DNA from: Knoellia flava TL1
GTDB taxonomy: Bacteria; Actinomycetota; Actinomycetes; Actinomycetales; Dermatophilaceae
Direction of reading: 5' to 3'
Assembly (NCBI RefSeq): GCF_000768675.1
Contig: NZ_AVPI01000010.1
Coordinates: 1 to 64,000, forward strand
DNA length: 64,000 nt
Part shown: one piece after another, positions 35,710 to 46,261 of the stretch
How the letters are laid out: every line of letters begins with the position of its first letter
Position numbering within the stretch: position 1 is the first letter of the stretch
Position numbers and translations under genes: made by a program
Notes under the pieces: generated by a model
Database searches by the model: none
What the model was told of the DNA's origin: nothing
What the model saw: only the letters and a program-made list of their open reading frames with translations

Positions 35710-37010
35710 GCGACCCGAACGCACCCGTGCCCGCTGACGACCTCGCCGTCGGCGACGTGGTCGAGGTCGAGGCGGGGTCGATCGCCCACGGCGGTTTCGT
35801 CGTCGCGCGCCACGAGGGCCGGGTTCTCTTCGTCCGCCACGCCATCCCCGGCGAGCGGGTGCGCGCCCGCGTCACCGAGGGCGGCTCCGGCGACCGCTTC
35901 CTGCGCGCCGACGCCGTCGAGGTGCTCGACGCCTCACCCGAGCGCGTCACGCCTCCCTGCCCGTATGCCGGCCCCGGACTCTGCGGCGGCTGCGACTTCC
36001 AGCACGTCGCCCTCCCGGAGCAGCGCCGCCTCAAGGCGGCAGTCGTCGAGGAGCAGCTGCGACGGCTCGCCCACGTCGACCGTGAGGTCGTCGTCGAGCC
36101 GGTGCCCGGCGACGTGGACGGTCTGCGCTGGCGGACCCGCACCGAGTTCGCGGTCGACGGCGCGGGGCGGGCGGGCATGCGACGTCACCGCAGCCACGAC
36201 GTGCTGCCGGTCGTCGACTGCCTCATCGCGGGCGAGCGGGTCATCGGAACCGGTGTGCTGCAGGGGAACTGGGCCGGGGAGAAGGTCGTCGACGTCGTCG
36301 CGCCGTCTGAGGGTCCGGCGGTCGTCGTGCGCGTGCCGTCGGATGAGACCGAGGTGCCCGTCGTCACCGAGACGATTGCGGCACAGGCCCTCTCGCGTCA
36401 GTTCGACGTGAGCGCGCGTGGTTTCTGGCAGGTCCACCCCGGGGCGGCGGCCACCTTCGTCGACGCCGTGATCGACGGGCTCCAGCCCCGCGAGGGGGAG
36501 CGATGCCTCGACCTCTATGCCGGCGTCGGTGTCTTCGCGTCCGCCTTGGCCGCGGCCGTCGGCCCCGCCGGCCAGGTGGTCGCGGTCGAGTTCGACGCCA
36601 CCGCCGTCGCGCAGGCCCGGATCAACGTCGAGCCCACGCCGTGGGTCCACTACGTCCAGGGCCGGGTCGACCACGTCTTCGGCGTCGAGTCCACCGGCCG
36701 CGTCGCGGGGTCCCGCCGGGGCCGCCGACGCGGTGCCCCGCGCCGACCGCACAGCGACCTGCCACCCTCGGCCGACGTCGTCGTCCTCGACCCGCCACGC
36801 ACCGGTGCGGGCAAGGCGGTCGTCGACGCCGTCGTCGCGCTGTCGCCGCGGGCTCTCGCCTACGTCGCCTGCGACCCGGCAGCGATGGCGCGGGACACGG
36901 CATACCTTCTCGAGCGCGGCTACGCGCTCACCTCGCTCCGCGCGTTCGACGCCTTCCCGATGACGCACCACGTCGAGTGCGTCGCGATCTTCGAGCGGCC
37001 GGCGGGGTGA
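35706..37010 (+). CDS. TRAM-domain RNA (uracil-5)-methyltransferase, RumA/TrmA family
   Basis: 434 residues. An N-terminal TRAM OB-fold (about 12-75), then iron-sulfur cysteines in PPCPYAGPGLCGGCDFQH and VVDCLIAG, an RNA-binding middle domain, and the SAM domain with DLYAGVGVFASALA and catalytic YVACDPAAMARD. It should methylate C5 of uridine in rRNA or tRNA. An Arg-rich insertion (GSRRGRRRGAPRRPH, about 337-351) may contact RNA. It is translationally coupled to genes on both sides. Confidence 0.87.
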   Translation: MSDPNAPVPADDLAVGDVVEVEAGSIAHGGFVVARHEGRVLFVRHAIPGERVRARVTEGGSGDRFLRADAVEVLDASPERVTPPCPYAGPGLCGGCDFQHVALPEQRRLKAAVVEEQLRRLAHVDREVVVEPVPGDVDGLRWRTRTEFAVDGAGRAGMRRHRSHDVLPVVDCLIAGERVIGTGVLQGNWAGEKVVDVVAPSEGPAVVVRVPSDETEVPVVTETIAAQALSRQFDVSARGFWQVHPGAAATFVDAVIDGLQPREGERCLDLYAGVGVFASALAAAVGPAGQVVAVEFDATAVAQARINVEPTPWVHYVQGRVDHVFGVESTGRVAGSRRGRRRGAPRRPHSDLPPSADVVVLDPPRTGAGKAVVDAVVALSPRALAYVACDPAAMARDTAYLLERGYALTSLRAFDAFPMTHHVECVAIFERPAG

Positions 37011-37867
37011 GCTCCGACGCGGCGTTCCGCGTCCTCGACGCCGGGACCCGCGCGTTCTGGCGCACGGTCGGTCGCAGCGTCGACCTCGACGGCGAGCACG
37101 CCTGGCTGCGCGCCCCGGCGGTCGGGGCAGGGGTCATCGGGCCGTCGTGGCTCGACGCCGCAGCGGCGGCGGTCGGGGGGAGCGTCGAGCGAGGCGGGGA
37201 GCGTGGTCTCGTGCCGAACCTGTCGGTGCTCGACGGCCCCGGGCTCGACACGGCCTCCCTCGACCCGCAGGTCCGCGACTTCTACGAGCACACCGACCGC
37301 TGGACCATGGACGCGTGGTCGAGCTGGTCGCCGCTCTTCCAGCCCGGCGGGATGCTCGTCGAGCACCTCTTCGGCCGCCGGCTCCAACAGCTCGCGCTGC
37401 CGGTGCAGCCGCTCGACGTGAGCCACGGCATCGACAGCGAGATCGTTGGGATCCTCGACCGGGACGGCCGTCAGGTCGCCGCCGCGTGGCTGCGTCGCCT
37501 CCGCCGCACCGGCCAGTTCCTCTTCAGCGGTGCGTATGCCGTCCGCTCCCTTCCCGGTGCCGACCGGCCGAGCATGCACGTCACCTTCCCGCTCGAGAAG
37601 GGCAACGTCCAGGTGTTCCTGCGGCCCGACATCCGCCCGGACGGCGCACTCGTGCTGTCGTCGGCGAGCCGCGCGTTCGGGGGAGACGGTGCCTACGTCG
37701 TCGTGCACGGCCCGGGCGGGCGAGCGTGGGCGGCACGCACGCCGATCTCAGAGGAGTTCGTCGTGCACGTCGACGACGCCGGCGAGCTGCGCACCGACCA
37801 CGAGCTGCGAGTGGGGCGGGCCCGCGCCCTGCGCCTGCACTACCGGATGAGCCTGGCCCGCGCCTGA
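37007..37867 (+). CDS. Conserved hypothetical protein
   Basis: 286 residues, no signal peptide or membrane helix. Trp-rich central region (TDRWTMDAWSSWSPLFQPGG) and HLFGRRLQQLALPVQPLDVSHGIDSEI look like a beta-rich ligand-binding or enzyme domain, but I do not recognise the family. GTG start overlaps the methyltransferase stop by four bases, so expression is coupled. It might modify or bind an RNA or nucleotide (weak inference). Confidence 0.7.
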   Translation: MSSDAAFRVLDAGTRAFWRTVGRSVDLDGEHAWLRAPAVGAGVIGPSWLDAAAAAVGGSVERGGERGLVPNLSVLDGPGLDTASLDPQVRDFYEHTDRWTMDAWSSWSPLFQPGGMLVEHLFGRRLQQLALPVQPLDVSHGIDSEIVGILDRDGRQVAAAWLRRLRRTGQFLFSGAYAVRSLPGADRPSMHVTFPLEKGNVQVFLRPDIRPDGALVLSSASRAFGGDGAYVVVHGPGGRAWAARTPISEEFVVHVDDAGELRTDHELRVGRARALRLHYRMSLARA

Positions 37868-37977
37868 CCTGATCGTCGGCGCAGCCGAGGCGCGCTCCGC
37901 CGCTGCCGTTCGGCGACCCATGGTCTTTCACAGCCTTTTCCCACCTTCGGGCGGCGGTTTGTCGCGCACTCTTGAGG

Positions 37978-38015
37978 GGTGGGCGCAGTCCAGCCCCTGC
38001 CGCGTGCCGCCCACC
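37978..38015 (+). other. Leader hairpin upstream of the moxR-type gene
   Basis: GGTGGGCG (37978-37985) and CGCCCACC (38008-38015), 8-bp perfect stem, 22-base loop, 27 bases before the TTG start. The 175-base gap shows no other structure or gene. Might be an upstream terminator or leader. Confidence 0.35.
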
Positions 38016-38042
38016 TCGCGCACCTTTTCCCTGGAGGACTCC

Positions 38043-39134
38043 TTGAGCCACCACGCCGACCACACGCACGGGACCGTGCATCCGCGCCGGGACGAGCACT
38101 CCGGGCGCCCCCGCGTGGGTGCGGCCGACCTCGAGCGCACCCTCTTCGAGGTCAAGAAGGTCGTCGTCGGCCAGGACCGCATGGTCGAGCGGATGCTCGT
38201 GGGGCTGCTCGCCCGCGGTCACGTCCTGCTCGAGGGGGTGCCCGGCGTGGCCAAGACGCTCGCCGTCCGCACCCTCGCCGACGCCATCGGCGGGACCTTC
38301 GCCCGGCTGCAGTTCACGCCCGACCTCATGCCGGGCGACATCACCGGGACGCGGGTCTGGCGGCCGTCGACCGACGCCTTCGACACCGAGCGCGGACCGA
38401 TCTTCGCCAACCTCGTCCTCGCCGACGAGATCAACCGGGCACCGGCAAAGGTCCAGTCGGCGCTGCTCGAGGCGATGGCCGAGCGCCAGGTGACGATCGG
38501 CGGGACGACCTTCCCGCTGCCGCGACCCTTCCTCGTGCTCGCAACGCAGAACCCGATCGAGTCCGAAGGTGTCTACCAGCTGCCCGAGGCCCAGCGTGAC
38601 CGCTTCCTCCTCAAGATCGACGTCGACTACCCGAGCGACGTCGAGGAGCTGACGATCCTCCAGCGGATGAGCGTCGACCCGCCCCGGGCCCAGCTCACCC
38701 TCGAGCTGGAGCAGGTCGAGGAGCTCCAGCACGCGACCGACAGGGTCTTCGTCCACCACGCGGTCGCGCAGTACGCGGTGGCGCTCGTCGTCGCGACCCG
38801 CGAGCCGCACCGCTTCGGCCTCGGCCACCTCGACGGCGTCGTCGACTTCGGGGTGAGCCCGCGCGCGACGCTAGGCCTCGTCGCTGCCGGGCGGGCCCTC
38901 GCCCTGCTGCGAGGACGCGACTACGTCCTGCCCGGCGACATCTCCGACATCGCGCCCGACGTCATGTCCCACCGCGTCGTGCTCTCCTTCGAGGCGGTGG
39001 CCGACGGTGTCGACCCGCGGTCGGTCGTCGGCGCCGTCCTCGCAGCCGTCCCCGTGCCCGAGGTGGCGCCGGGCCAGCACGACCGGGCGCCATCGCACGA
39101 CCACGCGAGGACGGGGCCACCCGGTCATGTCTGA
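38043..39134 (+). CDS. MoxR-family AAA+ ATPase
   Basis: 363 residues. Walker A EGVPGVAKT, Walker B VLADEIN, sensor 1 LATQNPIE and the MoxR-typical MPGDITG and LPEAQRDRF. N-terminal His-rich tail (SHHADHTHG). A TTG start is assigned because GGAGG lies five bases upstream of TTG at 38043 and no ATG/GTG fits. MoxR ATPases act as chaperones with VWA proteins; the DUF58 and VWA genes follow directly. Overlaps the DUF58 gene by eight bases. Confidence 0.85.
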   Translation: MSHHADHTHGTVHPRRDEHSGRPRVGAADLERTLFEVKKVVVGQDRMVERMLVGLLARGHVLLEGVPGVAKTLAVRTLADAIGGTFARLQFTPDLMPGDITGTRVWRPSTDAFDTERGPIFANLVLADEINRAPAKVQSALLEAMAERQVTIGGTTFPLPRPFLVLATQNPIESEGVYQLPEAQRDRFLLKIDVDYPSDVEELTILQRMSVDPPRAQLTLELEQVEELQHATDRVFVHHAVAQYAVALVVATREPHRFGLGHLDGVVDFGVSPRATLGLVAAGRALALLRGRDYVLPGDISDIAPDVMSHRVVLSFEAVADGVDPRSVVGAVLAAVPVPEVAPGQHDRAPSHDHARTGPPGHV

Positions 39135-40074
39135 GCCGCTGCGCGACCTCCCGCGGGACGGGGACCGGGCCTTCCGGTCCCTCGACCTCGTCGTGCGTCG
39201 TCGCCTCAACGGCCTGCTCCAGGGCGACCGGTCGGGCATGCGGCTCGGTGCTGGCTCGGAGCCCGAGGAGGTCGTGCGCTACCGCCCCGGCGAGGACGAC
39301 GTGCGCCGCATGGACTGGAACGTCACCGCGCGCACCGGTGACGCGCACGTCTGGCGCCCGCTGGCCGAGCACGAGCTCGACACGTGGGTCCTCGTCGACG
39401 AGACGCCGAGCATGGACTTCGGGACGGCCCTGTCCGAGAAGCGCGACGTCGCCGCCCTCGTCGCGGCGTCGGTCGGCCTGCTCACCGACGGGCCGGGCAA
39501 CCGGGTCGGCGTCGCCCACCTCACGCCCAAGGGGCTCGAGTGGGACGCGCCCCTGCCGGGTCGGGTGAGCGCCCGCCGCACCCTGCGCTCGGTGGCGGGG
39601 GCGGCGCGTGCCGAACGCCAGGTCGACCCGACAACGCTGGGCGAGGCCGTCGGGGCGCTCGAGCGGCGTCACCGGCGACCGGGGCTGCGCGTCGTCGTGA
39701 GCGACTTCGTCGACCCGGAGGGGGCGCACGAGCGGCCGTTCGCGTGGGAGCCGGCGCTGCGCCGGCTGTCGGCGAGGCACGACGTCGTCGTCATCGAGGT
39801 CCTCGACCCCCGCGAGCTCGAGCTGCCCGACCTCGGCCTCGTCGTCCTGCGCGACCCGGAGTCGGGACGGGCGCGCGAGGTCCACACGAGCCCGACCGTC
39901 CGTCGGCGCTACGCCGAGCTGGCCTCCGCCCACCGGGCCGCCGTCGCCGACGCGGTGCGGGCCGTCGGCGCCGGGCACGTCGTCGTGCGCACCGACTCGG
40001 ACTGGGTCCGCGACCTCGCCCGCTACATCCTCTCGCGGCGTCGCACGCGCCGGGTCGACCGGAGGGCGCGCTGA
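39127..40074 (+). CDS. DUF58 domain protein
   Basis: 315 residues. GDRSGMRLGAGSEPEEVVRYRPGEDDVRRMDWNVTART is the DUF58 signature; a VWA-like C-terminal part holds LVDETPSMDFG, a degenerate MIDAS. The protein has no membrane segment. With MoxR upstream and a VWA membrane protein downstream it forms the common MoxR-DUF58-VWA complex, implicated in maturation or insertion of surface or metalloproteins. Stop shares one base with the next ATG. Confidence 0.85.
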   Translation: MSEPLRDLPRDGDRAFRSLDLVVRRRLNGLLQGDRSGMRLGAGSEPEEVVRYRPGEDDVRRMDWNVTARTGDAHVWRPLAEHELDTWVLVDETPSMDFGTALSEKRDVAALVAASVGLLTDGPGNRVGVAHLTPKGLEWDAPLPGRVSARRTLRSVAGAARAERQVDPTTLGEAVGALERRHRRPGLRVVVSDFVDPEGAHERPFAWEPALRRLSARHDVVVIEVLDPRELELPDLGLVVLRDPESGRAREVHTSPTVRRRYAELASAHRAAVADAVRAVGAGHVVVRTDSDWVRDLARYILSRRRTRRVDRRAR

Positions 40075-41021
40075 TGGACCTGCTCGCCCCGCTCTGGCTC
40101 CTGCTGCTCCTTCCCCTCCTCGCGCTCGCCGTCACCTACGTCGTGCTCCAGCGTCGACGACGCCGGTATGCCGTCCGCTTCGCCTCCCTGCCGCTCCTCG
40201 AGAAGGTGGCCCCCGAGCAACCCGGATGGCGGCGGCACGCCCCCGCCGCGGCGTTCGTCCTCGCGCTCGCCGCGCTGGCCCTCGCCGCCGCCCGGCCCGT
40301 CATCGACGTCCGGGTGCCGCACGAGAGGGCCACCCTTATCGTCGCCATCGACGTCTCGCGCTCGATGGAGGCCACCGACGTCGAGCCATCGCGGATGGAG
40401 GCCGCCCGTCAGGCAGCGGCCGCGTTCATCGAGAGCCTGCCCGAGACGTTCAACGTCGGGCTCGTGACCTTCTCCGGGGCGACGTCGGTCGTCGCCACCC
40501 CGACGACCGACCACGAGGCCGTGGCCGCCGCCCTCGAGGGCCTGCCGATGGCCAACAGCACCGCCATCGGCGAGGCCGTCTTCACCTCGCTCGACCAGGT
40601 CGCCGCCATGGCCAGGGGCGAGGAGGACGTCGACGTCCCGGCTCGGATCGTCCTGCTCTCCGACGGCACGAACACGACCGGGCGCAGCCCCGACGAGGCT
40701 GCTGTCGCGGCCACCGAGGCCGCGGTGCCGGTGTCGACGATCGCCTACGGCACCCAGGACGGGACGGTCGAGATCCAGGGCAACATCGTCCCCGTCCCGG
40801 TGGACGTCGCGGCCCTCGCCGCCCTCGCCGAGGACACGGGGGGCCAGGCCTACACCGCGGAGAGCGGCGACGAGCTCGCCGAGGTCTACGACGACATCGG
40901 GTCCTCGATCGGGTGGCGCACCGAACCACGCGAGATCACCCCCTACCTCTCGGCCGCCGGGTTCCTCCTCGGCCTTGCCGCCGGCGCCATGTCACTGCGC
41001 TGGTTCGCGCGGCTCCCGTGA
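40074..41021 (+). CDS. VWA-domain membrane protein (BatA-like)
   Basis: 315 residues. Two N-terminal helices (about 5-25 and 59-76), an exposed VWA domain with intact MIDAS (DVSRSMEATD, and SDGTNTTG), and a C-terminal helix (about 290-312). The basic segment between the first two helices is cytoplasmic, so the VWA domain faces outward. Third gene of the MoxR operon. Resembles BatA/BatB aerotolerance-type proteins. Confidence 0.85.
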   Translation: MDLLAPLWLLLLLPLLALAVTYVVLQRRRRRYAVRFASLPLLEKVAPEQPGWRRHAPAAAFVLALAALALAAARPVIDVRVPHERATLIVAIDVSRSMEATDVEPSRMEAARQAAAAFIESLPETFNVGLVTFSGATSVVATPTTDHEAVAAALEGLPMANSTAIGEAVFTSLDQVAAMARGEEDVDVPARIVLLSDGTNTTGRSPDEAAVAATEAAVPVSTIAYGTQDGTVEIQGNIVPVPVDVAALAALAEDTGGQAYTAESGDELAEVYDDIGSSIGWRTEPREITPYLSAAGFLLGLAAGAMSLRWFARLP

Positions 41022-41046
41022 GCAGTCCTCGAGCAGCAGAGAGGCG

Positions 41047-42036
41047 ATGGCAGCGATGACGCACCCGTCGACGACACCTCCACCCGAGCGATGGGACGCG
41101 CCCCCGCCCCCGGCCCCGCCCCGGCCTCCGCCGCTGTTCGCACCACCCCCGCTGCCGGTCCCGTCGGACGACTGGCGCGGTCTCGGTGAGCCGGCCGGAC
41201 CCGACTTCCTCCGACGTGGCCTGCCCTCGCCGCTGGGTCCGCGGCCGGCCGAACCCGTCGACGTCACCACGGACCCGTCCGACGGCGAGCGGCGTGGCCC
41301 GCGCCTGCCCACGCTGCTCCTCGTCGCAGCACTGAGCGGGGGAGTCGCGGGCACCGGTGCTGCGCTCCTGCTGGGCGACGACGATGCCCCGCCGTCGTCG
41401 CGCATCGCCGTCGAGCGACCCTCTGCCCGCACCCCGGCCTCCGGCGGCGGCACCGAAGAAGGCGCGGCGCAGGCGATCCTCCCGAGCGTCGTCCAGGTGC
41501 GCGCAGGCGGCACGACCGGATCCGGCTTCGTGCTGGACGACCGCGGGCACGTCATGACCAACCACCACGTCATCGACGACGCGACGGCCGTGACGCTGCA
41601 GCTCGCGGACGGCCGCCTCGTCGGGGCCCGGGTCATGGGCAGCAGCGAGGCGGACGACATCGCCGTCCTCGAGACCGACCCGCAGGGGCTCGAACCCGCG
41701 CGGATCGGTCAGTCGGGCTCACTGCGGATCGGCCAGCCGGTCATCGCGGTCGGCTCGCCCCTCGGGCTCGACGGCACCGTGACCGGCGGGATCATCAGCG
41801 CCGTCGACCGGGACGCCCGGCTCGGCGGGGGAGCGAGCCAGCGCGTCATCCAGACCGACGCCTCGATCAACCCGGGCAACTCGGGTGGCCCGCTCGTCAA
41901 CCTCGACGGCCAGGTCGTCGGCGTCAACACCGCCATCGCGACCGTCGGCGGCCGCACCGCGGGATCGATCGGCATCGGCTTCGCCGTCCCCATCGACCGG
42001 GCGGTCGCCGTGGCCGAGGACATCATCGACGGGTGA
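41047..42036 (+). CDS. HtrA/DegP-like serine protease lacking a PDZ domain
   Basis: 329 residues. A Pro-rich cytoplasmic N-terminus (PPPPAPPRPPPLFAPPPLPVP), one membrane helix (about residues 89-109) and an S1C protease domain: His in MTNHHVID, Asp in DDIAVLE, Ser in NPGNSGGPLV. HtrA proteins normally continue into a PDZ domain; here the gene stops right after the protease domain (GFAVPIDRAVAVAEDIIDG). Likely an extracytoplasmic quality-control or signalling protease. An alternative ATG at 41056 is in frame; AGAGAGG is nearby. Confidence 0.82.
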   Translation: MAAMTHPSTTPPPERWDAPPPPAPPRPPPLFAPPPLPVPSDDWRGLGEPAGPDFLRRGLPSPLGPRPAEPVDVTTDPSDGERRGPRLPTLLLVAALSGGVAGTGAALLLGDDDAPPSSRIAVERPSARTPASGGGTEEGAAQAILPSVVQVRAGGTTGSGFVLDDRGHVMTNHHVIDDATAVTLQLADGRLVGARVMGSSEADDIAVLETDPQGLEPARIGQSGSLRIGQPVIAVGSPLGLDGTVTGGIISAVDRDARLGGGASQRVIQTDASINPGNSGGPLVNLDGQVVGVNTAIATVGGRTAGSIGIGFAVPIDRAVAVAEDIIDG

Positions 42037-42074
42037 GCGGACGGCATACGCGGTGGTGGGCGGACGGCATACGC
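42037..42074. repeat. Two direct copies of a 15-mer with the CGGCATAC octamer
   Basis: GCGGACGGCATACGC occurs at 42037-42051 and 42060-42074, right after the protease stop codon. No further structure is seen between here and the acnA promoter. Confidence 0.7.
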
Positions 42075-42145
42075 CACGTGGTCGGGTGGGTCGTGCGCGA
42101 GGCGACGGTTCCTCCTGTTCCACCGTCCGCGCCGACGTGGGAGGG

Positions 42146-42188
42146 TTGGACACGACGACCTCCGGCCTAGTATCTTGACGTCAAGATA
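42146..42188 (+). promoter_or_regulatory. acnA promoter with an 18-bp palindromic operator
   Basis: TTGGAC (42146-42151), 16-base spacer, TAGTAT (42168-42173). A perfect palindrome, TATCTTGACGTCAAGATA (42171-42188), overlaps the -10 and the expected start site, the classic position for a repressor. The transcript would begin about 55 bases before the GTG. The regulator is unknown; TetR, MarR or similar dimers would fit. Confidence 0.78.
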
Positions 42189-42235
42189 AATCAGGTGGAC
42201 CGACACACGCGATGACGCGCGGAAGGAGCAGGCTC

Positions 42236-45034
<2,799 letters not shown>

Positions 45035-45056
45035 CGAGACCCGTCGCACAGACGAC

Positions 45057-45094
45057 GACGCCGGTATGCCGTGACCTCACGGCATACCGGCGTC
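45057..45094. terminator. 38-base perfect palindrome after acnA
   Basis: An 18-bp perfect stem (45057-45074 and 45077-45094) with a 2-base centre, 22 bases after the acnA stop. Each arm carries one GTATGCCG/CGGCATAC octamer. Likely the acnA terminator. Confidence 0.72.
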
Positions 45095-45227
45095 TCGCGT
45101 TCCCGGGTGGGCGGGTCTCGTGCTCAGGCTTCCGGAAAACCACCCGTTCGGGGGGTGTTCTGGGACCCTGACCTGCGCTTTGGTGGTGTTAACGGTCCCG
45201 TACTAGTTCGGCTGGGGGGTGGAACCG

Positions 45228-46175
45228 ATGACCTTGTGGTCCCGACGTGTCAGTTCGGTCCGGCTCCTGCTCTGCGCCGTCTTCATGGGAGTCGCGTTCA
45301 TCCTCGCCTCGTGGACCTCGGCCCGGGCCGACGACAAGGGACTGCTGTCATCCGTGACCGGGTCGGCTCCGACGGTGGGGCGGGTCGTCGAGAAGGCCAC
45401 CGACGGGGTTGTGTCGACGTCCGCGGCCGTGCCGGTCGTCGAGCTCGAGCCAGTGGTTTCGCCCGTCGTCGCCGAGGTCGAGAAGGTCTCCGAGAAGCCC
45501 CTCGCCGCGGTGGACCGAACGACGGCAGACACCGTCGAGACGACGTCGAAAGCGTTGTCCGACAGCACTGCTCGCATCACCGCGACCGTGAAGGACGTCG
45601 CCCACGTGAGGGCGGCCATCGTCGATCCGGTGGTCGAGGTCGTCGAGGTGGTCGTGCCGATCGAGCCGCACGGGGACCCGACTGACCCGGCTCCTCTGCC
45701 AGGCCTCCCCGACGTCGTTGATGAGGTCCTCGACGTCATCGAGCCAGACGGCGGAGCGCCGGGTGCGTCCCGGGACCTCGTTGCCGTGGCGAAGCCGGTG
45801 GCCGTCGCACCCGTCACGACCGCGGTATCGAGTCCCACGGCTGTGATGGCGCAGACGTCATCGGGTAAGGATTCCTCTCGCGCAGTGCTGTCGGACCTCT
45901 CTGGGACCAAGCCCGCGCCGGAGATGACGCCCGGGCACGGGGTCCGTTCATCCGGTGAGCGGCTTCCAGCCGGCTTGCCCGGTGGACCCCTCGGCGTGGT
46001 GGCTGAAGGGGCGATTGCCCCGAGCTCTGGCGGTTCGTCGACCTCCGGCGGAGCCGATGGCGCCCTGATGGCGCCACTGTTCGACCTTCCGGAGCTCGCC
46101 TCCGTCTCCGTGGCGAGTGTCCAGCTCTGCCACGCCCCGGGTCCGTGTGCCGACCCGGGTTCTCGACCTGGTTGA
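45228..46175 (+). CDS. Secreted, low-complexity protein upstream of the chaplin-like gene
   Basis: 315 residues. A signal peptide (RRVSSVRLLLCAVFMGVAF, cleavage near SARA-DDKG) and a long Val/Ala/Ser/Thr-rich region with heptad-like segments (VVEKATDG, AEVEKVSEKP). A Gly/Ser-rich part follows, with a C-terminal cysteine pair (QLCHAPGPCADPG). I recognise no family. The start is the ATG at 45228 with GGTGGA upstream; a GTG nine bases earlier is possible. An 86-base structured gap separates it from the chaplin-like gene, with which it probably works at the cell surface (inference). Confidence 0.7.
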   Translation: MTLWSRRVSSVRLLLCAVFMGVAFILASWTSARADDKGLLSSVTGSAPTVGRVVEKATDGVVSTSAAVPVVELEPVVSPVVAEVEKVSEKPLAAVDRTTADTVETTSKALSDSTARITATVKDVAHVRAAIVDPVVEVVEVVVPIEPHGDPTDPAPLPGLPDVVDEVLDVIEPDGGAPGASRDLVAVAKPVAVAPVTTAVSSPTAVMAQTSSGKDSSRAVLSDLSGTKPAPEMTPGHGVRSSGERLPAGLPGGPLGVVAEGAIAPSSGGSSTSGGADGALMAPLFDLPELASVSVASVQLCHAPGPCADPGSRPG

Positions 46176-46245
46176 TGCCGCTCCGGCGCCGCTTCTTGGC
46201 GCCGTTCGAGCCCTTGCCCGCGTCAGCGGGCGCCAAAGCATCAAC
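46171..46245 (+). ncRNA. Predicted three-way-junction RNA leader of the chaplin-like gene
   Basis: An outer 8-bp stem (GTTGATGC 46171-46178 with GCATCAAC 46238-46245) encloses two hairpins: GGCGCC, 7-base loop, GGCGCC (46185-46203) and GCCCGC GTCA GCGGGC (46216-46231). The stop codon of the upstream gene lies within the outer stem. Seventeen bases after it comes the start at 46262, preceded by AAAGGA. It may be a regulatory leader or an mRNA processing or stability element. Confidence 0.55.
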
Positions 46246-46261
46246 TTCGAAAGGAACGACC

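Noticed and set aside
42212-42235. ATG 24 bases upstream of the chosen acnA start
   Set aside because: In frame, but the ribosome site GGAAGGAG is placed for the GTG at 42236, and the extension would add Arg-rich residues not found in AcnA.
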